A stretch of DNA of 6,082 nucleotides from Candidatus Altarchaeota archaeon (GTDB lineage: Archaea; Altiarchaeota; Altiarchaeia; IMC4; SCGC-AAA252-I15): the NCBI GenBank assembly GCA_018815265.1, contig JAHIYG010000055.1:1-6082 (forward strand), written 5' to 3'. The notes under the pieces were generated by a model. That model worked only from the letters and a program-made list of their open reading frames with translations, was not told the origin of the DNA and ran no database searches. The first letter of the stretch is position 1. Each line of letters begins with the position of its first letter. A program made the translations under genes and the position numbers. Shown here one piece after another: positions 1 through 5,560 of the stretch.

Positions 1-174
1 GAGGCAGGAAACCTCGGCGGAAAAGGCTCAGCAGCACACAAGGCAGCAGTAGTCGGCGACACAGTCGGTGACCCTTTCAAGGACACTGCAGGACCCAGCC
101 TAAACATCCTGATTAAACTGGTGTCCATAATAGCTCTGGTGTTTGCACCACTATTTGGCGCAGGACTATTCTAG
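1..174 (+). CDS. hppA: Membrane-bound ion-translocating pyrophosphatase, C-terminal fragment
   Basis: The frame open from base 1 encodes 57 residues and ends at TAG 172-174; the start lies left of the window. Integral-membrane pyrophosphatases hydrolyse cytoplasmic pyrophosphate and pump H+ or Na+ out of the cell. The visible part is the family's very conserved last portion: GDTVGDPFKDT (residues 19-29 of the fragment), whose Asp and Lys residues belong to the Mg-pyrophosphate site at the cytoplasmic end of the last helix, followed by GPSLNILIKL and a final hydrophobic helix ending in FAPLFGAGLF. The C-terminus is in the usual place for the family, so the 3' end is intact. The residues that separate K+-dependent from K+-independent and H+ from Na+ pumps are outside the window. 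It converges on the minus-strand cluster and is probably an independent transcription unit. Confidence 0.96.
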   Translation, partial: EAGNLGGKGSAAHKAAVVGDTVGDPFKDTAGPSLNILIKLVSIIALVFAPLFGAGLF

Positions 175-183
175 AAACTGTGC

Positions 184-207
184 GGGGGGGGGGGGGTTAA
201 AACCCCC
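184..207. terminator. Convergent intergenic hairpin with G13 tract
   Basis: The spacer between hppA (ends 174) and the CBS gene (ends 214) holds a run of 13 G at 184-196, then TTAAAA, then CCCCC at 203-207. Five G-C pairs (192-196 with 203-207) with a six-base loop can form on either strand. On the plus strand it is followed by a moderately T-rich stretch (211-219). A shared terminator or barrier for the two converging units is plausible. It lacks the long U tract typical of archaeal termination, so the function is inferred. Confidence 0.45.
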
Positions 208-213
208 ACCTTA

Positions 214-834
214 TTATTTCCAGTCTGGCTTTATCTCAGATATTACTTCCTCATTGGTTTTTTCAATGAGTTTTTTGATTATCTCCCGATATGCTAGGAC
301 GAAGTCTGTCGTGGTTACTATTCCAGAGATTTTACCGTCCATTGTGACAACTAGCTTTTTTATCTTTTCCTTGGACATCTTGTATGCTGCGTTGTCCAAA
401 AGCTCGCTGTATTCGATTGTTTGGATTGGAGAGCTCATGTAATAATCAACTCTTGCGACGTTGAGTTTCTTCTTTGGTCCAACAACCTTTTGGACTATGT
501 CCCGTTCAGTGATTATCCCAACAGGTTTGCCCAGGTCAACCACAATCAGTGAGCTTATCTGGTGTTCTGACATAATTCTTGCAGCATTTTCTATTGTGTC
601 ATTTTTCCAGATGGTTAGAATTCCCTCCTCCAATGTGCCGGGTGTCATGATGTTGTACACTCTCAGGCTCCTATGTAATGTAAGCCTGTTTATATCCTCT
701 ACATCTTCCCTGTCCAGACTTAATGCCTTAAGCTCATCACCGGAGAATCCCCTCATTTTATATCTTAAAACAAGCTTTTGGCAGGCTTCATACCCGAATC
801 TTTTCAAGAAGGATTCGGCCTTTTCAAGTGACAT
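214..834 (-). CDS. Tandem CBS-domain protein with helical N-terminal extension
   Basis: This 206-residue soluble protein has no membrane helix. Residues about 60-118 and 130-185 form two CBS motifs, each with the diagnostic end motif: GIITERDIV (106-114) and GIVTTTDFV (171-179). Each is preceded by a hydrophobic strand (SSLIVVD, KKLVVTMD), and NIMTP (61-65) opens the first. Paired CBS modules usually bind adenine nucleotides or S-adenosylmethionine and act as energy or ligand sensors; the ligand here cannot be read. The first 55 or so residues are charged and helical and match no domain I recognise, so they may bind a partner. The gene lies 29 bases downstream of moxR on the same strand, probably last in the operon. 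No SD is visible before ATG 834; the AT-rich TTAATAAT near 853-862 could give it its own leaderless transcript. Confidence 0.93.
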   Translation of the reverse strand: MSLEKAESFLKRFGYEACQKLVLRYKMRGFSGDELKALSLDREDVEDINRLTLHRSLRVYNIMTPGTLEEGILTIWKNDTIENAARIMSEHQISSLIVVDLGKPVGIITERDIVQKVVGPKKKLNVARVDYYMSSPIQTIEYSELLDNAAYKMSKEKIKKLVVTMDGKISGIVTTTDFVLAYREIIKKLIEKTNEEVISEIKPDWK

Positions 835-863
835 ATTACATACTTAGATAATTGCATTATTAA

Positions 864-1787
864 TCACTTGAACCTCCGTAGTATGTCGTTTAAGAGGTCG
901 TCTTCTGTGAATCCAAATGCTGTGCTATCCTGATTCATGGCAATCCTGTGCCTGAGTATGGGGTGGGCTAGTTCAAAAACATCCTCTTCACATGCCTTGC
1001 ATCTACCCTCTAAGAAGGCCCTGGATTTGACTGCATTCACATAGGATATGCCTGCCCTAGTTGACGCGCCAATCACAACCTCTTTCCTCGTCCGTGTGGC
1101 CTGCAGGATATCAAGTATCTGCTCAATGACTTCGGCTGGTATACTGACTTCCTCCCGTATCTTCTTCTGTATTGAAAGAAGCTCAGGACATGAAAGGGCG
1201 GGTGTTAACGGTTCAATGTTGATTTTACTGTTTAGTAGCTTTTTCTCGTCCGCCCTCCTCATGTATGTGAGTTTTGTCTTCATCATGAAGCGGTCCCGCT
1301 GTGCCTCAGGCAGTTTGTATGTTCCAACATACTCGATTGGGTTCTGGGTGGCTATCAGGAAAAAAGGCCGGGGCAATGTGTGTGTCTCTCCAGTGATGCT
1401 GACTGCTGACTCTCCCATGGCCTCGAGGAATGCAGACTGTATCCTGTGTGGTGCCCGGTTGACTTCGTCAATGAGAACGATATTTGCGAATATCGGCCCC
1501 TTTCTGAAATATTGGGTCTTTGAAGGTGAGTCAAAAAAAACATCGCCGAAGATGTCTTGCGCCTTAAGGTCTGGTGTTGCGGAAATCCTCCCGAAGCTGG
1601 CATCTATAAGGGCTGCTATTGTTTTTGCAAGATGGGTTTTCCCAACACCAGGAGGCCCTTCCAAGAGCATATGGCCACAGCTGAAAAGACAAATCAAAAC
1701 CTCATCAACGACCATCTCATACCCTAAAACAGATGAAGTCACCTGCGTCCTCAAGCAGTCTACCTTACGTCTTAACTCATCCATCAT
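864..1787 (-). CDS. moxR: MoxR-family AAA+ ATPase
   Basis: The protein has 307 residues from ATG 1787. All MoxR AAA+ signatures are present: Walker A GPPGVGKT (44-51, catalytic Lys50), Walker B VLIDEVNR (104-111, Asp107/Glu108), sensor 1 ATQNP (146-150), LPEAQRDRF carrying the arginine-finger region (159-167) and sensor 2 GASTRAG (240-246, Arg244), then the C-terminal lid. Length is typical. MoxR ATPases act as hexameric chaperone-like machines that mature or insert metal into partner complexes, usually encoded beside VWA-domain and DUF58 proteins. None is visible here; instead it follows virB4 and a small membrane protein. A TTG at 1814 would add nine residues, but ATG 1787 (or adjacent ATG 1784) fits better: it overlaps the preceding stop by about 11 bases, as in translational coupling. 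No clear SD precedes it. Confidence 0.95.
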   Translation of the reverse strand: MMDELRRKVDCLRTQVTSSVLGYEMVVDEVLICLFSCGHMLLEGPPGVGKTHLAKTIAALIDASFGRISATPDLKAQDIFGDVFFDSPSKTQYFRKGPIFANIVLIDEVNRAPHRIQSAFLEAMGESAVSITGETHTLPRPFFLIATQNPIEYVGTYKLPEAQRDRFMMKTKLTYMRRADEKKLLNSKINIEPLTPALSCPELLSIQKKIREEVSIPAEVIEQILDILQATRTRKEVVIGASTRAGISYVNAVKSRAFLEGRCKACEEDVFELAHPILRHRIAMNQDSTAFGFTEDDLLNDILRRFK

Positions 1788-2130
1788 CGTATGGCACAAT
1801 GTGTGATACGTCAAAACCGTCAGTCAATAATCTATCATAACACTTGGTATCTGCGTAGACGAACCCATACGTTTCAAACATGTCTTTCTGGTCGAATCCC
1901 TTTGCAGTTTCAAAGTCAACTAATATGGAATGCATGAACAACTCATTTTTCTCACATTTGATGCATGTCTCTGCGGTTTTGTATTCGGGGGGCGATAAAA
2001 AATTCAATGCCTTTGGCATCTTAATCCCAAATCTTCTCATGGCACAGATTGATGTTGCAAAGGCGAATATGATGATTATGGATGCAAGATATATCACAGA
2101 CACTATACGATAGTCATGGGTCATCTTCAT
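1777..2130 (-). CDS. Small membrane-anchored protein of unknown function, CxxC motif
   Basis: I do not recognise this 117-residue protein. Residues 9-30 form one strongly hydrophobic helix (VIYLASIIIIFAFA core), preceded by a short basic start and followed by RRFGIK, which by the positive-inside rule may mean that the C-terminal part is cytoplasmic. The soluble part (about 85 residues) has a CIKC pair (Cys56, Cys59) and Cys97, and is rich in acidic and aromatic residues. A single CxxC is too little to call a zinc ribbon. The reality of the gene is supported by its context: its ATG shares an ATGA overlap with the virB4 stop, and its end overlaps the start of moxR. GGAGGAGGT at 2146-2154, inside the virB4 end, is a strong SD match, though about 15 bases from the ATG. 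Role probably tied to VirB4 or MoxR (inference). Confidence 0.85.
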   Translation of the reverse strand: MKMTHDYRIVSVIYLASIIIIFAFATSICAMRRFGIKMPKALNFLSPPEYKTAETCIKCEKNELFMHSILVDFETAKGFDQKDMFETYGFVYADTKCYDRLLTDGFDVSHIVPYDDG

Positions 2131-4766
2131 GTTGTGGGGGTTGATACCTCCTCCGGATTTGTTGTTAAATTTTTTTTCTCTGTTTTGCTAGCCAATACGT
2201 GTATGGGAAGCCTCAAATTTGGAGTTATCATAAGTGCGTCGCCCACGCCCGCATTTTTCAAGTAGTTCTCCTGGGATTTTGTCAATCCGAATTTTTCAGC
2301 TACCAACCTTAAACCTGCGGTTTCCTGCCGGAGAAGGAATTTAGTGGCTGTGTTGTTTAGTATCGCATGCCCCCTCTCAACTCCAGTTTCATCTTTGGTT
2401 AGGAAGTCCTCAACACTCTGGTCTATTAGTATCAAGCTAATGTTGTTTTTCCTTCCAGTCCTAGCTATCTGGCTCAGGTAATCCTGGTTGTTTTCGAAGA
2501 CGCACCATGCCTCGTCGACAATGACTATTTTGCGCGTGTTTGAGGGCCTATTCAATATGATATTTTTGATGTAGTCAAAAGTCATAAACAGTATGAGCGC
2601 TTTTTCAGTGCTGTTTTTAGCGGCGCAAGACGATACGTCAAAACAGATTATGTTTTTTCCATGATGTTTTATGTTTGTCTTTGCGTTCAGGTAATTGAGT
2701 TCTCCACTGACGAACGGAACAAGGTATGTGAGGAGAGATTCAGCTGTTGCTTTCTTCCACCTGTCTCCAGCAGCATTTGATTCACTTGCGAACTGGTTTA
2801 GGCTTTCATATACGTCTTCGAAGTTCGGAGCCATACGATTATATGTCTTCGGTTCATCCTGGTATATCCCCCGTTTCTTGTAGGCGTTGTCTATCATCTT
2901 ATCTATTACTCCGAGAGGCGAACCATAATCTCCCCCACATTCGACACCTATTATGTTGAAGAAGGCTTTGAGCGATTTCTTCCTTCCGTCGTATGTGTCG
3001 TTTTGTATGTCGAAGATGTTTATGCATGAGTCGGAGTCAGGGGCAAGCCGTATGACCTCTCCACCAAGCAACTCAACTGGATTTCTGTATTCACCCTGTG
3101 GGTCTATTATGAATATGTCAATGTCTTGTAGAGCTAGTGCCAAAACCAGTTTTTTTACAAGAAAGGATTTTCCGCTTCCTGATGTTCCAAGAACCATTGC
3201 ATGGGGATTTTGTTGCTTGAAAAAATCAATTATCACCGGCACACCGTTCAATTGGTTGTATCCTACAATAATCGATTTGCTGTCTTTTTCCTCGAGGCAA
3301 CTTAGGATAAACGGGTATGTGTCTCTGACTGCTGATGAGGGAAATATTCTGTCCCGACGCGAACCTAACCTGTCTTTTGCAATAGGATAACAGGAGATTA
3401 ATGCATCATACATCTCCCATTTGGCTTCGTTCACCTGCAGATTCATACCCTCAAATATATCCTTAACTCTCATAACCGATTCCTTCAATTCCTTCTCGGT
3501 GTGTGCCTTCACATTCACATACATTGCCACGTCAAAGCATCTCTCCTCATCCCTCGAGACCCTATTCAATAGCTCCCTGACCTTGTGGAGGGTGGCTCTG
3601 TCTTTTTCACAGACTATATAACCTCCCATTTCCCGTGTTGTGACATCTGTTTCGAGTTTTGTCAGTTCATGCTGCAGATAGTCCAGGCTTGTCTTCTGTG
3701 ATAGCGGGTGTATGTGAACCACTAAATCCAAGTCTATAGCCTGATTAATAATCTTTGTAAGCCAACCCGGAGACACAACAGCCGGAAAACGAACGACATA
3801 CAGTACCTTATGCACCTTCTCAATCACTGCATGATCCCTTTCAAAGTCAACACATACGGGCATAATCTGCTCTAAAACATATGCTTTTCTGTCAAGTGAC
3901 CTGGCTACATAATCTCGTCCAAGCGAGTAGTTAATCTTTACCTGATCATCCTGGATGCCTTCTGGAAACGGGGCAAATTCAAAGATGCGTTTTCTTGGTT
4001 TGTAAACGCATGCGTAAAAATCCACTAATTCATCTGTTTTCAGTCGTCTGCAGCCGATGCCCACCTCCGTCAGGGATGACATCAGATTGTTTGTTTTTAC
4101 TTCAAGTTCGGCTTCTGACTCTAACCCCCCGTCCATCCTATTATGGGAGACTACCACATGGTATCTCCTGTCTGTGATAGTCTTTGACTTCGCAACCGTG
4201 GATGTGAACTCCCTAAAATGCTGGAAATAATTTTTCTTCTCACTGGAGGGTGTATTCTTCATGTTTTCCTCTATGGAGTCCATGTACTTTTCCAGATCAA
4301 CTTCTGTTGTGCTCATGATGATTTGTATGTTAGTCGACAACTCATGCAGAAAACGACCGTAGCCACTTATTGCTCTATGGGCGTCATCCTCGCTTAATCC
4401 TCCCAAATCATTTGGCTGCACTGAAATCACAGAAAGCACTCGCCCATCTGTCGTGTGAACGCAGTCAGAGTATATGTCCTCAATACCTATGAATTTTTTC
4501 ATGTTTTTCGCATCCCAAAGAAGATGCTTTGCAGAAATAGCATAGCTTATCATGCGACCAACGGTTTCGTCAGCCCCAAAGTATGTCAGAGAGGAATATA
4601 CTGCCACCAACAATATCGCATACGCTACAAGATACGGGGTGGGATAACCGTGCATGGCTCCAAAGACAAATGGCAGGGTCAGTAAAAGCATTATTGCACT
4701 CTGTGCGAAAGTCATGTTAGCTATTAATTTTTCCCTGTACTGGCTTGTGGCAAATGTTTGGGCCAT
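2127..4766 (-). CDS. virB4: VirB4/TraC-family ATPase with N-terminal PrgI/VirB3-like membrane segment
   Basis: This 879-residue protein has two membrane helices at about 21-39 and 43-63, in a context (polar start, LIANMTFAQ before helix 1) resembling PrgI/VirB3-type subunits. A VirB4 N-terminal region follows (about 90-480), then a HerA/FtsK-type motor: Walker A GTSGSGKS (527-534, Lys533), FIIDPQGEY (552-560), Walker B IVIVDEAW (747-754, Asp751/Glu752), ARTGRKNN (768-775), IDQS with Gln783, and NNTATKFLLRQ (804-814). VirB4 proteins are hexameric membrane-associated ATPases that power type IV secretion, conjugation or pilus assembly; archaeal relatives include CedB of the DNA-import system in Sulfolobales. 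All catalytic motifs are intact. A TGA lies two codons upstream, so ATG 4766 is the natural start, with AGGGTG (4775-4780) as a likely SD eight bases away. The substrate, DNA or protein, cannot be decided. Confidence 0.95.
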   Translation of the reverse strand: MAQTFATSQYREKLIANMTFAQSAIMLLLTLPFVFGAMHGYPTPYLVAYAILLVAVYSSLTYFGADETVGRMISYAISAKHLLWDAKNMKKFIGIEDIYSDCVHTTDGRVLSVISVQPNDLGGLSEDDAHRAISGYGRFLHELSTNIQIIMSTTEVDLEKYMDSIEENMKNTPSSEKKNYFQHFREFTSTVAKSKTITDRRYHVVVSHNRMDGGLESEAELEVKTNNLMSSLTEVGIGCRRLKTDELVDFYACVYKPRKRIFEFAPFPEGIQDDQVKINYSLGRDYVARSLDRKAYVLEQIMPVCVDFERDHAVIEKVHKVLYVVRFPAVVSPGWLTKIINQAIDLDLVVHIHPLSQKTSLDYLQHELTKLETDVTTREMGGYIVCEKDRATLHKVRELLNRVSRDEERCFDVAMYVNVKAHTEKELKESVMRVKDIFEGMNLQVNEAKWEMYDALISCYPIAKDRLGSRRDRIFPSSAVRDTYPFILSCLEEKDSKSIIVGYNQLNGVPVIIDFFKQQNPHAMVLGTSGSGKSFLVKKLVLALALQDIDIFIIDPQGEYRNPVELLGGEVIRLAPDSDSCINIFDIQNDTYDGRKKSLKAFFNIIGVECGGDYGSPLGVIDKMIDNAYKKRGIYQDEPKTYNRMAPNFEDVYESLNQFASESNAAGDRWKKATAESLLTYLVPFVSGELNYLNAKTNIKHHGKNIICFDVSSCAAKNSTEKALILFMTFDYIKNIILNRPSNTRKIVIVDEAWCVFENNQDYLSQIARTGRKNNISLILIDQSVEDFLTKDETGVERGHAILNNTATKFLLRQETAGLRLVAEKFGLTKSQENYLKNAGVGDALMITPNLRLPIHVLASKTEKKNLTTNPEEVSTPTT
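2146..2154 (-). promoter_or_regulatory. Strong SD inside virB4 end for the 117-residue gene
   Basis: The minus strand reads GGAGGAGGT, an excellent complement to the archaeal 16S rRNA 3' end, within the final codons of virB4. It lies 15 bases before ATG 2130, longer than the usual 5-9. With the ATGA overlap it may serve reinitiation rather than fresh loading. Confidence 0.45.
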
Positions 4767-4774
4767 CAGTCAAA

Positions 4775-4780
4775 CACCCT
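4775..4780 (-). promoter_or_regulatory. SD site of virB4
   Basis: AGGGTG on the minus strand, eight bases before ATG 4766, contains the GGTG core complementary to the archaeal anti-SD. The same GGTG core precedes the 42-residue gene, which supports both starts. Confidence 0.5.
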
Positions 4781-4794
4781 AATCTGGATAACCT

Positions 4795-4812
4795 AAAAAA
4801 AACATAAAAAAA
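4795..4812 (-). terminator. Double poly-T tract between the 42-residue gene and virB4
   Basis: In the minus-strand transcript a U7 run (4812-4806) is followed by AUG and a U8 run (4802-4795), flanked by a weak ACCT/AGGT complementarity. Archaeal RNA polymerase terminates at such U tracts without a strong hairpin. Lying 27 bases past the small gene's stop, it probably ends or attenuates transcription, leaving virB4 with reduced read-through or its own weak promoter. Confidence 0.55.
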
Positions 4813-4838
4813 CAGGTGTTGAGAGGTATTACTTCAGT

Positions 4839-4967
4839 CTATTTCATCGTTATTATTCTGGCGAGCAAGGCTATGAGCCATGCCACCATTATAACTGCTA
4901 AAAAAACCACCCGAAGCTGCTGTGCATCAGCACCCCTGTAATATATGATGTTTTGTTCGCTGCCCAT
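4839..4967 (-). CDS. 42-residue single-helix membrane protein
   Basis: ATG 4967 to TAG 4839 encodes 42 residues: a polar N-terminus (MGSEQNIIYYRGADAQQLR) followed by one hydrophobic helix (about 20-39: VVFLAVIMVAWLIALLAR) and a short end ITMK. No family is recognised. Support for expression: GGTGGG at 4973-4978 seven bases before the ATG counted from its GGTG core, a TTTATATG box about 30 bases upstream of the start, and a poly-T terminator just after the stop. Gene order directly before virB4 recalls the small membrane subunits (VirB2/VirB3 or CedA1-type) that sit beside VirB4 genes, but one helix is fewer than in typical conjugative pilins, so it may instead be an accessory or regulatory membrane peptide. 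Confidence 0.72.
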   Translation of the reverse strand: MGSEQNIIYYRGADAQQLRVVFLAVIMVAWLIALLARIITMK

Positions 4968-4972
4968 GTAAT

Positions 4973-4978
4973 CCCACC
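4973..4978 (-). promoter_or_regulatory. SD site of the 42-residue membrane protein
   Basis: GGTGGG on the minus strand, with its GGTG core seven bases before ATG 4967, matches the archaeal anti-SD and decides this start for an otherwise very short reading frame. Confidence 0.5.
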
Positions 4979-4996
4979 AATAACATATGTTGGCTC

Positions 4997-5004
4997 CATA
5001 TAAA
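4997..5004 (-). promoter_or_regulatory. TATA box of the small-protein/virB4 cluster
   Basis: The minus strand reads TTTATATG, close to the archaeal TATA consensus. Transcription would start about 25 bases downstream, near 4975, leaving a leader under ten bases before ATG 4967. The preceding sequence is T-rich rather than a clear purine-rich BRE, so strength is uncertain. Confidence 0.5.
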
Positions 5005-5005
5005 G

Positions 5006-5012
5006 AAAAAAA
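5006..5012 (-). terminator. Poly-T terminator of lrp
   Basis: A T7 run on the minus strand, followed by CTTT, lies about 30 bases after the lrp stop and directly before the TATA box of the next unit. This is the usual archaeal U-tract form and separates lrp from the cluster. Confidence 0.5.
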
Positions 5013-5021
5013 GGTTAATTT

Positions 5022-5050
5022 AGTGTCAAAACAGTGTCAACTCAGTCAAC
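5022..5050. repeat. 11-base tandem direct repeat, 2.6 copies
   Basis: AGTGTCAA occurs at 5022-5029 and 5033-5040, and a partial copy AGTCAAC at 5044-5050, all at an 11-base period (about one helical turn). The last partial copy is in the final codons of lrp; the rest lies immediately upstream of the cluster's TATA box. The position suits an operator for an activator or repressor binding one DNA face. Which protein binds is unknown. Confidence 0.5.
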
Positions 5051-5509
5051 TTCGATGTTTATCCCATGTGCTTCCTTTATTACGTTTAGCACCACCATCG
5101 TGTATGTCCGTTCTACATCATCTAGGGCAGTTAATTTTTTAACGAGCTTGTTTAATGCGTCACGGTCTGGGAATTTAGCGACTACAAGGGCATCATATTC
5201 CCCAGTGACATCATATACTGCTGTGACGTTTTTCTCTGCAGCAACTCGTTTCTCTATCTCCTGGAGCTTGCCTCCCTTGGCCCGGATGCCTATTATCGCG
5301 GTGAGGTCATAGCCTAATTTAGAGTAGTCTATGTTTGCAATGAAACTCTTGATAACCTCTTGCTCCCTTAATTTGTTGACTCTATTGTAGACTGTACCCT
5401 CTGAAACCGTGAGTTTCTCGGCGATGTCTCGGAAACTTTGCCGGCCATCCCTGCCCAATTCCTTCAAAATTGCAAGGTCGACCTCATCTATTTTCACTGC
5501 AGTAATCAT
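5042..5509 (-). CDS. Lrp/AsnC-family transcriptional regulator
   Basis: This 155-residue protein has the normal family length. The N-terminal winged helix-turn-helix spans about residues 7-55 (DEVDLAILKELGRDGRQSFRDIA, then recognition helix SEGTVYNRVNKLRE at 36-49). A linker strand (IKSFIANIDYSKLGYD) leads to the RAM effector and oligomerisation domain (about 68-146), with the characteristic VYDVTGEYDALVVAKF (98-113). Such regulators form octamers or dimers, respond to amino acids or related metabolites, and often control their own gene and neighbours. ATG 5509 has no SD, which suggests a leaderless message. It is divergent from the sugar-nucleotide dehydrogenase gene, 51 bases apart, and upstream of the virB4 cluster, so either is a possible target. 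Domain order is complete, and the effector cannot be predicted. Confidence 0.95.
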   Translation of the reverse strand: MITAVKIDEVDLAILKELGRDGRQSFRDIAEKLTVSEGTVYNRVNKLREQEVIKSFIANIDYSKLGYDLTAIIGIRAKGGKLQEIEKRVAAEKNVTAVYDVTGEYDALVVAKFPDRDALNKLVKKLTALDDVERTYTMVVLNVIKEAHGINIEVD

Positions 5510-5524
5510 CTATGATTTGTTGTA

Positions 5525-5533
5525 TTTATATTA
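5525..5533 (+). promoter_or_regulatory. TATA box for the nucleotide-sugar dehydrogenase gene
   Basis: TTTATATTA lies with its centre about 32 bases before ATG 5561, which places transcription start near 5554 and gives a very short leader. No convincing SD precedes the ATG. The same AT-rich stretch may serve the divergent lrp promoter. Confidence 0.5.
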
Positions 5534-5537
5534 TTTA

Positions 5538-5553
5538 CCCTATAATTATGGGA
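5538..5553. promoter_or_regulatory. Near-palindrome between divergent genes, candidate operator
   Basis: CCC, one T, the perfect palindrome ATAATTAT, then GGG. The inverted repeat is symmetric apart from the single T. It sits between the plus-strand TATA box and start site, and upstream of lrp. Lrp-family proteins bind about 15-base AT-centred palindromes, so autoregulation or control of the dehydrogenase is plausible but inferred. Confidence 0.4.
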
Positions 5554-5560
5554 TTTGGGA

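Noticed and set aside
143..442. Plus-strand frame starting inside hppA and crossing the G13 run
   Set aside because: Low-complexity start, overlaps the end of hppA in another frame and runs antisense to the CBS gene.
461..847. Plus-strand open frame opposite the CBS gene
   Set aside because: Shadow of the CBS coding frame with no recognisable protein features.
1048..1806. Open frame of about 250 codons on the plus strand opposite moxR
   Set aside because: It mirrors the coding strand of a motif-complete MoxR gene; the translation shows no domain and no promoter or SD was found for it.
1788..1814. TTG at 1814 as the moxR start
   Set aside because: It would need a rare start and a 38-base overlap; ATG 1787 or 1784 gives a short overlap and usual family length.
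4779..4805. Tiny frame beginning with the AUG between the two U tracts
   Set aside because: Only eight codons with no SD; more likely a by-product of the terminator sequence.
214..4967. Integrated conjugative element
   Set aside because: No integrase, relaxase, VirD4, tRNA target or flanking direct repeats in the window, and housekeeping-type genes flank both sides.
5022..5050. CRISPR-like array
   Set aside because: Repeat unit is 11 bases and tandem with no spacers; no cas genes.
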